In this document: positions 31,801 to 41,098 of the stretch, in pieces
How positions within the stretch are numbered: position 1 is the first letter of the stretch
How the letters are laid out: every line of letters begins with the position of its first letter
Origin: an uncultured Roseateles sp.
Lineage (GTDB): Bacteria; Pseudomonadota; Gammaproteobacteria; Burkholderiales; Burkholderiaceae_C
NCBI RefSeq assembly: GCF_963422335.1
Contig: NZ_OY729424.1
Location: 3,410,001-3,474,000, forward strand
Direction: 5' to 3'
Length of the DNA stretch: 64,000 nt
The notes under the pieces: generated by a model
Told to the model about the DNA's origin: nothing
The model's input: only the letters and a program-made list of their open reading frames with translations
Database searches by the model: none
Position numbers and translations under genes: made by a program

Positions 31801-34800
31801 ATGACTCCGCTGCCCCCCTATGCTGAGCTGCTGTGCACCAGCAACTTCAGCTTCCTCACCGGCGCCTCGCATCCCGAGGAGCTGGTGGCGCGCGCCGTGG
31901 AGCTGGGCTATGCGGCGCTGGCCATCACCGACGAGTGCTCGCTGTCGGGCGTGGTGCGGGCCCATGTGGAGGCTAAGGCGCGGGGCCTGCCGCTGATCAT
32001 CGGTGCGCAGATGCGGCTGACGCCGACGCGCGACTGCGGGCTCTCGATGCGCCTGGTGCTGCTGGCCCAGACGCGCCGCGGCTACGGCAATCTGTCGGAG
32101 TGGATCACCGTGGCACGCCGGCGCGCTCCCAAGGGCCAGTACCTGGCGCACGCCACCGACGTGCAGGGCAAGGTGCCGCATCTGCCCTATATCGCCGGCC
32201 TGCCCGACTGCCTGGCCCTGCTGCTGCCCGAGCCGGGCGATGACTTCGAGAGCCTGCTGGCCCATGCGCTGTGGTTGAAGACCTGGTTCGGCGAGCGGGC
32301 CGGCCTGGGCCTGCCGCTCTTGCATGGCCCGCATGACAAGCTATGGCTGGACATCGTTCCCCGCGTCGCCGAGCTGACCGATCTGCCGCTGCTGGCGGTG
32401 GGCGATGTGCTGATGCATCTGCGCTCGCGCAAGCCGCTGCAGGACGTGCTGACGGCCACCCGCCTGAAGCAGACGGTGGCGCAATGCGGCTATGCGCTGC
32501 AGCCCAATGCCGAGGCGCATCTGCGCTCGCGGGCACGGCTGGCCCAGCTCTACCGGCCCGAGTGGCTGGACGCCACGGTGCGCTGGGCGGCCCGCTGCAG
32601 CTTTTCGCTGGACGTGTTGAAGTACGAGTACCCGCGCGAGATCGTGCCCGAGGGCGAGACCCTGGCCGGCTATCTGCGACGCTTGGCCGAGGAGGGGGCA
32701 TTCACGCGCTACAAGGGCCAGGTGCCGGACAAGGTGAAGCAGCAGATCGAGCATGAGCTGGCCCTGATCGCGCAGCTGGACTACGAGCCTTACTTCCTGA
32801 CCGTGTTCGACATCGTGCGCTGGGCCCGCGCGCAGAACATCCTCTGCCAGGGCCGCGGCAGTGCGGCCAATTCCACTGTCTGCTTCTGCCTGTACGTGAC
32901 CGCGGTGGACCCGGAGAAAACCGGCCTGCTGTTCGAGCGCTTCATCAGCGCCGAGCGCGGCGAGCCGCCGGATATCGATCTGGACTTCGAGCACGAGCGC
33001 CGCGAGGAGGTGATCCAGTACATCTACCAGAAGTACGGTCGCCACCGCGCCGCGCTGACCGCCGTCAACATCCGCTACCGGCCGCGCAGCGCGCTGCGCG
33101 ATGTGGGCCGGGCGCTGGGGCTGGACCTGGCGGTGATCGAGGCGGTGTCCAAGACCCAGCAGTGGTTCGACGGCAGCAGGGTCGATTACACCCGGCTGCG
33201 CGAGCAGGGCCTCGATGTGGACGCGCCGCTGATACGGCTGTGGATGGAGCTGACGCAGAGCCTGATCAACTTCCCGCGCCATCTGAGCCAGCACCCGGGC
33301 GGCTTCGTCATCGCCCGCGACCAGATCGCCCAGCTGCTGCCGGTGGAGAACGCGGCAATGGAGGGCCGCAGCGTCGTGCAGTGGGACAAGGACGATCTCG
33401 ACGCCCTGGGCATTCTGAAGGTCGACATCCTGGCCCTGGGCATGCTGACGGCGATACGCCGCGCGCTGGTCTTCATTGCCGCCAAGCTGGGCCGGCCGAA
33501 ATTCGAGATGGAGGAGGTGCCGCAGGACGAGGACCCGGCCAGCTACGAGATGCTGTGCAAGGCCGACACCATAGGCGTGTTCCAGGTCGAAAGCCGGGCG
33601 CAGATGAGCATGCTGCCGCGCCTGCAGCCACGCTGCTATTACGACCTGGTGATCGAGGTGGCGATCGTGCGGCCGGGGCCCATCCAGGGCGGCATGGTCC
33701 ACCCCTATCTGAAACGCCGCAGCGGCGAAGAGCCGGTGGACTATCCCAGCCAGGAGGTCGAGGAGGCGCTGGGCCGCACCTTGGGCATTCCGATCTTCCA
33801 GGAGCAGGTGATGCAGCTGGCCATCAAGGCCGCCGACTTCACGCCCGGCGAGGCCGACCAGCTGCGCCGCGCGATGGCGGCCTGGAAGCGCAAGGGCGGC
33901 CTGGGGCCCTTCCACGAGCGCCTGGTCGGCCGCATGGTGCAAAAGGGCTACGAGCCCGAGTTCGCCGAGCGCATCTTCAAGCAGATCCAGGGCTTTGGCG
34001 AATACGGCTTCCCGGAGAGCCATGCGGCCAGCTTTGCACTGCTGGTCTACATCAGCGCCTGGCTCAAGTGCCACCACCCGGATGCCTTTCTGGCCGGCCT
34101 GCTGAACAGCTGGCCCATGGGTTTTTACGCCCCGGCCCAGCTGGTGCGGGATGCCCGCGAGCATGGCGTGCAGGTGTTGCCGGCGCGGGTGGAGCTGAGC
34201 GACTGGGAGGCCAAGCTCGAGCCGTTGAAGGGAGGTGGGGGCGGGGCGCTGCATATCGGCGAGCCCGGGGTGGTGCTATCGGCGCAGACCGAGGCCCTGC
34301 TCGCACCGCTGCGGCCGGTGCGCCTGGGTCTGAACAGCATCAAGGGACTGTCCGGCGCCGCCGCCGAGCGCATCGTCAAGGCGCGCGGCGAAGCGCCGCT
34401 GAGCACCGTCGAAGACCTGAGCCGGCGCGCGGAGCTCAGCGCCCATGACCTGAATATGCTGGCCGAGGCCGATGCCTTGCGTGCGCTGGCGGGCCACCGC
34501 CACCAGGCGGCCTGGGTCGTGGCCGGCGTGGATACGCGGCCCACCGCCCTGCTGCACGAGGCGCGCACCGAGGAGGCCGAGGTGCTGCTGGCCGCGCCCA
34601 CGGTGGCCGAGGAGGTGCAGGCCGACTACCGCCGCTCGGGCCTGACCCTGGGTCCGCATCCGCTGGCCCTGCTGCGCGAGCAGCTGAATGCCTTCAAGGT
34701 GCAGCCGGCCGCGGTCTTGAACCGGTATCCGAACGGCCGGCTGGCGCGGGCCAGCGGCATCGTCACCCACCGCCAGCGGCCCGGCACGGCCAAGGGCACG

Positions 34801-35019
34801 ATCTTCGTCACCCTGGAAGACGACACCGGCCAGGTCAACATCATCGTCTGGCCCCGCGTGGCCGAGGCGCAGCGCAAGCCGCTGCTGGCGGCGCGCCTGA
34901 TGACGGTCTACGGCCAGTGGCAATGCCAGGGCGAGGTCAGGCACCTGGTGGCGGCCATGATCATCGACCACACGCCGCTGATGGACGGCCTGGTCAGCCG
35001 CAGCCGCGATTTCAAGTGA
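31801..35019 (+). CDS. dnaE2: Error-prone DNA polymerase DnaE2
   Basis: A 1072-residue C-family polymerase. The PHP domain comes first (YAELLCTSNFSFLTGASHPEEL), the palm carries the catalytic aspartates in PDIDLDFE (Asp391, 393, 395), then helix-hairpin-helix elements and a C-terminal OB fold (GIVTHRQRPGTAKGTIFVTLEDDTG). Length and the missing tau-binding C-terminal extension point to DnaE2 rather than DnaE1. It performs SOS-induced translesion synthesis, normally with ImuA and ImuB, whose genes are not adjacent here. The LexA box directly upstream supports damage induction. Confidence 0.95.
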   Translation: MTPLPPYAELLCTSNFSFLTGASHPEELVARAVELGYAALAITDECSLSGVVRAHVEAKARGLPLIIGAQMRLTPTRDCGLSMRLVLLAQTRRGYGNLSEWITVARRRAPKGQYLAHATDVQGKVPHLPYIAGLPDCLALLLPEPGDDFESLLAHALWLKTWFGERAGLGLPLLHGPHDKLWLDIVPRVAELTDLPLLAVGDVLMHLRSRKPLQDVLTATRLKQTVAQCGYALQPNAEAHLRSRARLAQLYRPEWLDATVRWAARCSFSLDVLKYEYPREIVPEGETLAGYLRRLAEEGAFTRYKGQVPDKVKQQIEHELALIAQLDYEPYFLTVFDIVRWARAQNILCQGRGSAANSTVCFCLYVTAVDPEKTGLLFERFISAERGEPPDIDLDFEHERREEVIQYIYQKYGRHRAALTAVNIRYRPRSALRDVGRALGLDLAVIEAVSKTQQWFDGSRVDYTRLREQGLDVDAPLIRLWMELTQSLINFPRHLSQHPGGFVIARDQIAQLLPVENAAMEGRSVVQWDKDDLDALGILKVDILALGMLTAIRRALVFIAAKLGRPKFEMEEVPQDEDPASYEMLCKADTIGVFQVESRAQMSMLPRLQPRCYYDLVIEVAIVRPGPIQGGMVHPYLKRRSGEEPVDYPSQEVEEALGRTLGIPIFQEQVMQLAIKAADFTPGEADQLRRAMAAWKRKGGLGPFHERLVGRMVQKGYEPEFAERIFKQIQGFGEYGFPESHAASFALLVYISAWLKCHHPDAFLAGLLNSWPMGFYAPAQLVRDAREHGVQVLPARVELSDWEAKLEPLKGGGGGALHIGEPGVVLSAQTEALLAPLRPVRLGLNSIKGLSGAAAERIVKARGEAPLSTVEDLSRRAELSAHDLNMLAEADALRALAGHRHQAAWVVAGVDTRPTALLHEARTEEAEVLLAAPTVAEEVQADYRRSGLTLGPHPLALLREQLNAFKVQPAAVLNRYPNGRLARASGIVTHRQRPGTAKGTIFVTLEDDTGQVNIIVWPRVAEAQRKPLLAARLMTVYGQWQCQGEVRHLVAAMIIDHTPLMDGLVSRSRDFK

Positions 35020-35067
35020 AAGACCGCCGCGGCCCATGAGGCGAAGGCGTGCGCTACAGTCGCGGCC

Positions 35068-36285
35068 ATGTCTGAAGCACTCCAACGCAAGCACATCGTG
35101 CTGGGCCTGTCGGGCGGTATCGCCTGCTACAAGGCCGCCGAGCTGACCCGCGCGCTGATCAAGGCCGGCGCCACCGTGCAGGTGGTGATGAGCGAGGCCG
35201 CCGAGCAGTTCATCACCGCGGTGACGATGCAGGCGCTGTCCAACCGCCCGGTCTACACCAGCCAGTGGGACGCCCGCGAGGCCAACAATATGGCCCACAT
35301 CAACCTCAGCCGCGAGGCCGATGCCATCCTGGTGGCGCCGGCAAGCGCCGACTTCCTGGCCAAGCTGGTGCAGGGCCGGGCCGACGATCTGCTGAGCCTG
35401 ATGTGCCTGGCCCGGCCCATCGAGCGCTGCCCGCTGCTGGTGGCCCCGGCGATGAACCGCGAGATGTGGGCCCACCCGGCCACGCAGCGCAATATCCGCC
35501 AGCTGCGCGAGGATGGCACCACGGTGCTGGGCCCCGACGCCGGCGACCAGGCCTGCGGCGAGATCGGCGATGGCCGCATGCTCGAGGCGCTGGATCTGCG
35601 TGACGAGGTGATCAGCTTCTTCCAGCCCAAGCTGCTGGCCGGCAAACGCCTGCTGATCACCGCAGGCCCGACCTTCGAGCCGATTGACCCGGTGCGCGGC
35701 ATCACCAACCGGTCCAGCGGCAAGATGGGTTTTGCCATCGCCCGCGCCGCGGCCGAGGCCGGCGCCCAGGTCACCCTGGTGGCCGGCCCGGTGCACCTGC
35801 CCACGCCACGTGGCGTGCAGCGCATCGATGTGCAGACCGCCCAGCAGATGCATGACGCGGTGCTGCCCCGGGCCGCCGCCCACGACCTGTTCATCGCCAC
35901 CGCGGCGGTGGCCGACTGGCGGCCGGCCGAGCTGGCCGAGCACAAGATCAAGAAGAACGGCACCAAGCTGGCGCCGACCTTCGAACTGACCGAGAACCCC
36001 GACATCCTCGCCGCGGTGGCGCGCCTGCCCGCGGGCCAGCGCCCGTTCTGCGTCGGCTTTGCGGCCGAGAGCCAGGACCTGATCAAGCATGCGCGCGAAA
36101 AACTCGTGCGCAAGAACGTCGAACTGGTGGTCGGCAATCTGGGCCCCGCCACCTTCGGTCGCGACGACAACACCCTGGTGCTGGTCGATGCCCAGGGCCA
36201 GCGCGAGCTGGCCACCGCCGACAAACTCAGCCTTGCCCGCGACCTGGTGCGCGATATCTCCGGCCGCCTGGCCTCACAACAATGA
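35068..36285 (+). CDS. coaBC: Bifunctional phosphopantothenoylcysteine decarboxylase/synthase CoaBC
   Basis: A 405-residue cytoplasmic enzyme that makes 4'-phosphopantetheine from phosphopantothenate and cysteine in CoA synthesis. The N-terminal CoaC part (1-185) has the flavin-binding GGIACYKAAELTRAL, the PASADFLAKL loop, PAMNREMW and the catalytic cysteine in DQACGEIGDGRM. The C-terminal CoaB part starts LLITAGPTFEPIDPVR and contains NRSSGKMG and AAVADWRP with the lysine-rich KIKK. It overlaps dut by ATGA, the usual coaBC-dut pairing. Confidence 0.96.
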   Translation: MSEALQRKHIVLGLSGGIACYKAAELTRALIKAGATVQVVMSEAAEQFITAVTMQALSNRPVYTSQWDAREANNMAHINLSREADAILVAPASADFLAKLVQGRADDLLSLMCLARPIERCPLLVAPAMNREMWAHPATQRNIRQLREDGTTVLGPDAGDQACGEIGDGRMLEALDLRDEVISFFQPKLLAGKRLLITAGPTFEPIDPVRGITNRSSGKMGFAIARAAAEAGAQVTLVAGPVHLPTPRGVQRIDVQTAQQMHDAVLPRAAAHDLFIATAAVADWRPAELAEHKIKKNGTKLAPTFELTENPDILAAVARLPAGQRPFCVGFAAESQDLIKHAREKLVRKNVELVVGNLGPATFGRDDNTLVLVDAQGQRELATADKLSLARDLVRDISGRLASQQ

Positions 36286-36731
36286 CCACCATCGACATCA
36301 AAGTGCTCGACGCCCGCATGGCCGAGCAACTGCCCCAGTACGCCACCCCCGGCAGCGCCGGCCTGGATCTGCGCGCCTGCCTGGACGGCCCTGTGACCCT
36401 GGAGCCCGGCCAGACCTTTCTGGTGCCCACCGGCCTGGCCATCCATGTCGCCGATCCCGGTCTGGCGGCCATCATCCTGCCGCGCTCGGGCCTGGGCCAC
36501 AAGCATGGCATCGTGCTCGGCAATCTGGTCGGCCTGATCGACTCCGACTACCAGGGCCAGCTGATGGTCAGCTGCTGGAACCGCAGCCAGACCGCCTTCG
36601 TCATCCAGCCGCTGGAGCGCATCGCCCAGTTGGTGATCGTGCCGGTGGTGCAGGCGCAGTTCCGGCGCGTCGAGGAGTTCGGTGCCTCGGAGCGCGGTGT
36701 CGGCGGTTTCGGCTCAACAGGTTCACGCTGA
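36282..36731 (+). CDS. dut: Deoxyuridine 5'-triphosphate nucleotidohydrolase
   Basis: A 149-residue trimeric dUTPase. All five motifs are visible: PGSAGLDLRA, PRSGLGHKHG, GLIDSDYQGQL, ERIAQLVIVPV and the C-terminal arm GVGGFGSTG. It removes dUTP and supplies dUMP for thymidylate synthesis. The start overlaps the coaBC stop, so they are translationally coupled. Confidence 0.96.
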   Translation: MTTIDIKVLDARMAEQLPQYATPGSAGLDLRACLDGPVTLEPGQTFLVPTGLAIHVADPGLAAIILPRSGLGHKHGIVLGNLVGLIDSDYQGQLMVSCWNRSQTAFVIQPLERIAQLVIVPVVQAQFRRVEEFGASERGVGGFGSTGSR

Positions 36732-36806
36732 GCGCTGGGCGGTCGATAATGGCCTGAGCTCGCTGCCTGCCAGGCAAGCCCGAGTCGACTTGCCACGGAG
36801 CCCTCG

Positions 36807-39356
36807 ATGCGTTTGTATCGGCCTACGCTGCGTATCGCCATTGCGGTGCCCTTTGCACTGATTCTTGCCATCACCGTGGCACTGCAGGCGGCTTCGCAGC
36901 AGGAGCAGGTGAGCCGCCTGATCGACAAGGAGAGCGACCGCCTGCTCGATGCGGTGACCGAGACCACCCGCCACCGCCTGGCCGACTTCCTGGAGGAGCC
37001 CTTCCGCATCCAGCAAAGCCTTGCCGACGCGGTGTCTCGCCACGGCCTGTACCGCGGCGGTGATCTGAGCAGCGTCTACCGCTATCTGCTGGGTGTCTAC
37101 CGAGACCTCTACCAGGCGCGCAGCCAGATCAGCGTGATGAGCTTCGGCAGCGAGCAGGGCGAATATGCCGGCCTGCGGCGCGAAAGCGGCGGCGGCTTCA
37201 CCCTGATGCTCAAGGATGCCTCCACCGCCGGCCGGCTGCGCATCTACCAGGGCGAGCTCGCCGGCCCGGTGGCGGCCGAGTTTCCCGGCTACGACCCCCG
37301 CGTGCGCCCCTGGTACGAGCCGGTGGCGAAAAGCGGCAAGGCGGGCTGGTCGGCCATCTACACCAATATGGACGAGCGGGCCGAGATTGCCATCTCGGCC
37401 ATGTCGCCGGTGATGCAGCAGGACAAGCTGCTGGGCGTGGTGGAGGCCGACATCAAGCTCGACGGACTGAACCAGTTCCTGCGCAATGATGCCGAGCGCG
37501 GCCGGGGCCTGATCTTCATCGTCGATCTGGAGGGGCGCCTGGTGGCGCAGTCCGAGCGCGGTTCGGTCGTCGCCGAGGGCGGCGGCGGCACCCGGCGCGG
37601 CGAGCGCCTGCCGATGGCCGAAAGCCCCTCGCCCTTGATACGCGCGGTGGCCGAGCAAGTGATGCAGGCCCCCACCGAGAGCGGCGCCGGCTTTCGCCTG
37701 AGCCTGGCCGGCGAGCTGCACTTCTGCCGCGTCACGCCCTACTCCGATGTGCGCGGGCTGGACTGGCGCATCGTGGCCCTGGTGCCCGAGTCCGATCTGC
37801 TGGGCGATGTGCGCGAGTCCAGCCGCCGGGCCATCCTGGGCATATTGGGTTTTGCGATGCTGGGCCTGCTGCTGGGCCTGTGGGTGATAGGCCGTGTCAC
37901 CCGGCCCATTCTGCGCACCGCCGAAGCCGCCAACCGCCTGGCCGGCGGCCATTGGCGCAGCGCCATCGACCAGACCGGCGCCCTGCGCGAAACCGCCATC
38001 CTGGTGCGCGCTTTCAACGAGATGGCCGACCGGCTGCAACGCTCGTTCAACGAGCTGCGCGAGCAGCTGGTCCACGATAACCTGACCCATCTGCTGACGC
38101 GGCGCGGCCTGCTGGAACAGATCGACTGGCTGGAGCCCCGGCCGGCCGTGCTGACCCTGGTCGGGCTGGATGCCTTCCGCGCCATCAATGACAACGTCGG
38201 CTACGGCACCGGCGACCGCCTGCTGCAGGCCATCACCGAGCGCATGCGAGCCCGTCTGCCCACGCCGGTGCTGATGGCCCGCCTGGGCGGCGATGAGTTT
38301 GCCCTGCTGCATCTGGGCCTGCCCGATGCGCCGCCGCCGGCCGCCGCCGATCTGGGCGCCCTGGTGCTGGCGCTGTTCGACGGGCCCTTCGCGGCCGGCA
38401 ACGACGAGCTGGTGGTGACGGCCTCGGTGGGCGTTGTCGACGGTCTGCTGCGACCCGACGCGCTGCCCGACTGGCTGCGCAGCGCCAGCATCGCGCTGGG
38501 CGAGGCCAAGCGGCGGGGCCGCGGCCAATGCGTGCTGTTCGAGGCCGGCATGCTGGAGCAATCGCTGCAACGCGCCCAGCTCGCCAACGAGCTGCGCCAT
38601 GCGCTGGAGCGCGAGCAGTTCCTGGTCTACTACCAGCCGGTGATCGAGCTTGCCAGCGGCCGCGTCACCGGCGCCGAGGCCTTGCTGCGCTGGGCCAGCC
38701 CGCAGCGCGGCATGGTCTCGCCGGCGCTGTTCATCCCGGTGGCCGAGGAGTCGGATCTGATACTGGCCCTGGGCGACTGGGTGCTGCACCAGGCCACGCA
38801 GGATATCGCCCAGCGCCTGGCGCAGCTGGCCCCCGACTTCGAACTGCACGTCAACGTCTCGGCGCGCCAGCTGATCCAGTCCGACTTCCCCCGCACCCTG
38901 CATCACGCGCTACAGAGCAGCGGCCTGCCGCCGCAGCACCTGACCCTGGAGCTGACCGAGTCGCTGCTGATCGGCGAAGACATCGTGATCGAGCAGCGTC
39001 TGCGTGACATTCGCGCGCTGGGCATACGCATCGCCATCGATGACTTCGGCACCGGCTACTCGTCGCTTGCCTACCTGAGCCGCCTGCCGTTCGACAGCCT
39101 CAAGATAGACCAGAGCTTTGTGCGCAAGCTGTCCAACTCAAGCCAGGACACGGCCATCGTCACCGCCGTGCTGCACATGGCGCGCGGCTTTGAGGTGGAG
39201 GTGGTGGCCGAGGGCGTCGAAACATTTGCCGAGGCCCAGCTGCTGCGCAATATGGGCTGCAGCCATGCCCAGGGCTACTTCTTCGGCCGTCCGGCGCCGC
39301 TGCTGCAGTTCGATGCCACGACTCGCGAGGTGCCGCCAGCACCTGAATCTTTTTGA
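36807..39356 (+). CDS. dCache-HAMP-GGDEF-EAL cyclic-di-GMP enzyme
   Basis: An 849-residue membrane protein. TM1 (residues about 9-28) is followed by a long periplasmic dCache sensor (30-350, with GYDPRVRPWYEPVAKSGKAGWS and NMDERAEIAISAMSPV), TM2 (about 352-372), HAMP, GGDEF (intact GGDEF at 494-498) and EAL (EALLRW at 624-629, with TESLL, DDFGTGYSSLAYL, KIDQSFV and EGVET). Both catalytic domains look intact, so it could make and/or degrade c-di-GMP; many such hybrids act mainly as phosphodiesterases. It ends 98 bases before the lateral flagellin gene and only 8.5 kb from a predicted c-di-GMP riboswitch. Confidence 0.94.
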   Translation: MRLYRPTLRIAIAVPFALILAITVALQAASQQEQVSRLIDKESDRLLDAVTETTRHRLADFLEEPFRIQQSLADAVSRHGLYRGGDLSSVYRYLLGVYRDLYQARSQISVMSFGSEQGEYAGLRRESGGGFTLMLKDASTAGRLRIYQGELAGPVAAEFPGYDPRVRPWYEPVAKSGKAGWSAIYTNMDERAEIAISAMSPVMQQDKLLGVVEADIKLDGLNQFLRNDAERGRGLIFIVDLEGRLVAQSERGSVVAEGGGGTRRGERLPMAESPSPLIRAVAEQVMQAPTESGAGFRLSLAGELHFCRVTPYSDVRGLDWRIVALVPESDLLGDVRESSRRAILGILGFAMLGLLLGLWVIGRVTRPILRTAEAANRLAGGHWRSAIDQTGALRETAILVRAFNEMADRLQRSFNELREQLVHDNLTHLLTRRGLLEQIDWLEPRPAVLTLVGLDAFRAINDNVGYGTGDRLLQAITERMRARLPTPVLMARLGGDEFALLHLGLPDAPPPAAADLGALVLALFDGPFAAGNDELVVTASVGVVDGLLRPDALPDWLRSASIALGEAKRRGRGQCVLFEAGMLEQSLQRAQLANELRHALEREQFLVYYQPVIELASGRVTGAEALLRWASPQRGMVSPALFIPVAEESDLILALGDWVLHQATQDIAQRLAQLAPDFELHVNVSARQLIQSDFPRTLHHALQSSGLPPQHLTLELTESLLIGEDIVIEQRLRDIRALGIRIAIDDFGTGYSSLAYLSRLPFDSLKIDQSFVRKLSNSSQDTAIVTAVLHMARGFEVEVVAEGVETFAEAQLLRNMGCSHAQGYFFGRPAPLLQFDATTREVPPAPESF

Positions 39357-39364
39357 GACTTTGA

Positions 39365-39393
39365 TTTAAGTCCTGGCGCGGCCGGGTCGCCTT
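39365..39393 (+). promoter_or_regulatory. Sigma-28/LafS-type promoter of lafA
   Basis: TTTAAG-N15-GTCGCCTT lies 61 bases upstream of the flagellin ATG. The same motif with the same spacing lies upstream of the filament-cap gene at 54158-54186. It resembles the flagellar sigma-28 pattern TAAA-N15-GCCGATAA with a changed -10 half, and both genes are late flagellar genes. Confidence 0.65.
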
Positions 39394-39454
39394 GTGTGGT
39401 TGAGGGCAAGACAAGAACTTGTCCGAGTACGACGACAACCCACTGGAGCTTCCC

Positions 39455-40315
39455 ATGCTTAGCCTGCACACCAACGCCGCTGCCCTTTCCACGCAAAATT
39501 CGCTGGGCGCTTCGCAGCGCGCTCTGTCCACCTCGATGACCCGCCTGGGCACGGGCTTCCGCGTCAACTCCGCCATGGACGACGCCGCCGGCCTGCAGAT
39601 CGCCACCCGTCTGGACGCCCAGACCCGCGGCCAGGCCGTGGCCATGCGCAACACGCAAAACGGCATTTCGATGCTGCAAACCGGCGAAGGCGCACTGAAC
39701 GAAGTCTCGAACATCCTGCTGCGCATGAAGGACCTGGCCACCGAGTCGGCCAGCGGTTCGTCCACGGTCAAGGACCAGGACGCCATGCAGGCCGAGTTCG
39801 ACGCCCTGGGCGGCGAGCTGAACAACATCATGAACAACACCAGCTTCGGCGGCAGCAAGCTGCTGAAGGGCGGCACCCTGGCCGCGTCGGTGACCTTCCA
39901 GATCGGCGCCTCGTCGAGCGAGACGATGGCCGTCAACCTGAGCGCCGACTTCACCCAGGCCAGCACCGATCTGGCTGCCGTGAGCGCCAAGTTCACCACC
40001 CCGGGCGGCGCGGCCGGTACCGAAATCAACGCGGCCAGCGCCAACGGTGCGATCGACAAGGTCAACACCGCGCTGGACACGGTCGGCAAGATCCGCGCCG
40101 GCATGGGTGCTGCGGCCAACCGCCTGGACCACGTCTACAACAACCTGCAGAACGTCAGCACCAATGCCGCCCAAGCCCGTGGCCGCATCATGGACGTGGA
40201 CTACGCCACCGAAACCTCGAACATGACGACCAAGCAGATGCTGATGCAAGCTGGCTCTTCGATGCTCAAGCAGAGCAACAGCATGTCCGGCCTGGTCATG
40301 TCGCTGCTGCAGTAA
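39455..40315 (+). CDS. lafA: Lateral flagellin LafA/FliC
   Basis: A 286-residue short flagellin. The conserved N-terminal D0/D1 part (MLSLHTNAAALSTQNSL..., STSMTRLGTGFRVNSAMDDAAGLQIATRL) is followed by a small variable centre (about 125-200) and the C-terminal domain (RLDHVYNNLQNVSTNAAQARGRIMDVDYATE...). ATG 39455 has GGAG seven bases upstream. It would polymerise into the filament of the secondary flagellum. The short centre and the first position in a Flag-2 cluster support a lateral-type flagellin. Confidence 0.94.
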   Translation: MLSLHTNAAALSTQNSLGASQRALSTSMTRLGTGFRVNSAMDDAAGLQIATRLDAQTRGQAVAMRNTQNGISMLQTGEGALNEVSNILLRMKDLATESASGSSTVKDQDAMQAEFDALGGELNNIMNNTSFGGSKLLKGGTLAASVTFQIGASSSETMAVNLSADFTQASTDLAAVSAKFTTPGGAAGTEINAASANGAIDKVNTALDTVGKIRAGMGAAANRLDHVYNNLQNVSTNAAQARGRIMDVDYATETSNMTTKQMLMQAGSSMLKQSNSMSGLVMSLLQ

Positions 40316-40344
40316 TCCCGCGAGGGCCTTGCCTTCCAGCAAAA

Positions 40345-40374
40345 GCCCGGCGCGCAAGCGCCGGGCTTTTTCGC
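40345..40374 (+). terminator. Rho-independent terminator after lafA
   Basis: AAAGCCCGGCGC-GCAA-GCGCCGGGCTTTTT forms a perfect 11-12 bp stem with a T run, about 30 bases after the flagellin stop. It isolates the strongly transcribed flagellin gene from downstream genes. Confidence 0.93.
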
Positions 40375-40405
40375 TTTCTGCTGAGTTGTCCGAATCGCCA
40401 CGCCC

Positions 40406-41098
40406 ATGACTTCCTCGATCGCGCCCATTCCTGCACTGCCGGCGCTGCAGCCCGCCACCGGGCGCGCCACCCCACCAGGCCCGGCCTTGGCCAGCGTCGA
40501 TGCGGCCGAATTGATCGCGCCGGAACCGGTGGATGCGCTGCCCGGCCTGGCGGCCATGCGCCTGGAACTGCGCGCCGAGCACCCGGACGCCGCCACCGAG
40601 GCGGCGCGCTGGCAGGCTCACCTGCTGGACGGCAGCCTGGCGCTGTCCGCCGCCGCCGCAATGCCGCAGCACTGGCTGCGCTTCATGGCCATGGCGCAGG
40701 CGCCCTGGCGCTGGCCGAGCGATCACCAGCAGGAGCAAGGCGGCGCTGCGCAGGACGACCCGAGTCTGGCCTTGGGCCTGGTGCTGGAGGGTGAGCCGGT
40801 GCTGGTCTTGCTGCATTGGCAGCAGGGCCTGTGGATGCAGCTCGGCGCGCGCTCGCCCGCCACCTTGCAGGCCCTGCGCGCCGCAGTGCCGGCCATTGCC
40901 ACGTCGCTGGCGGCGGTGCCGCTGCGCTTGCGGCGTTGCTGGCTGGTTCGTTTGACACGGCCGATGCCCACCGCCGCCGCGCCGCCGCAGGCGCTGGTGC
41001 GCGGCCACGGCGCCTGGCTGCTGCGCGCCGCGGCCGAGATCAGTGCGGTGCTGCGTCAGCGGGAGATCGGCCTCAGCCCAGCGAACCCAGCACGCTGA
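40406..41098 (+). CDS. Hypothetical protein of the lateral flagellar locus
   Basis: A 230-residue protein with no signal peptide or membrane segment. Codon use is that of a real high-GC gene. The first 50 residues are Pro/Ala-rich; the rest is Leu/Ala/Trp-rich with PQHWLRFMAMAQAPWRWPSD and LHWQQGLWMQLGARSPATLQALRAAVPAIATSLAAVPLRLRRC, a pattern that could be a small alpha/beta domain as in type III secretion switch or injectisome proteins (HpaP/FliK-like), but I cannot assign it. It overlaps the end of flhA by 26 bases, convergent. No clear ribosome site. Confidence 0.65.
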   Translation: MTSSIAPIPALPALQPATGRATPPGPALASVDAAELIAPEPVDALPGLAAMRLELRAEHPDAATEAARWQAHLLDGSLALSAAAAMPQHWLRFMAMAQAPWRWPSDHQQEQGGAAQDDPSLALGLVLEGEPVLVLLHWQQGLWMQLGARSPATLQALRAAVPAIATSLAAVPLRLRRCWLVRLTRPMPTAAAPPQALVRGHGAWLLRAAAEISAVLRQREIGLSPANPAR

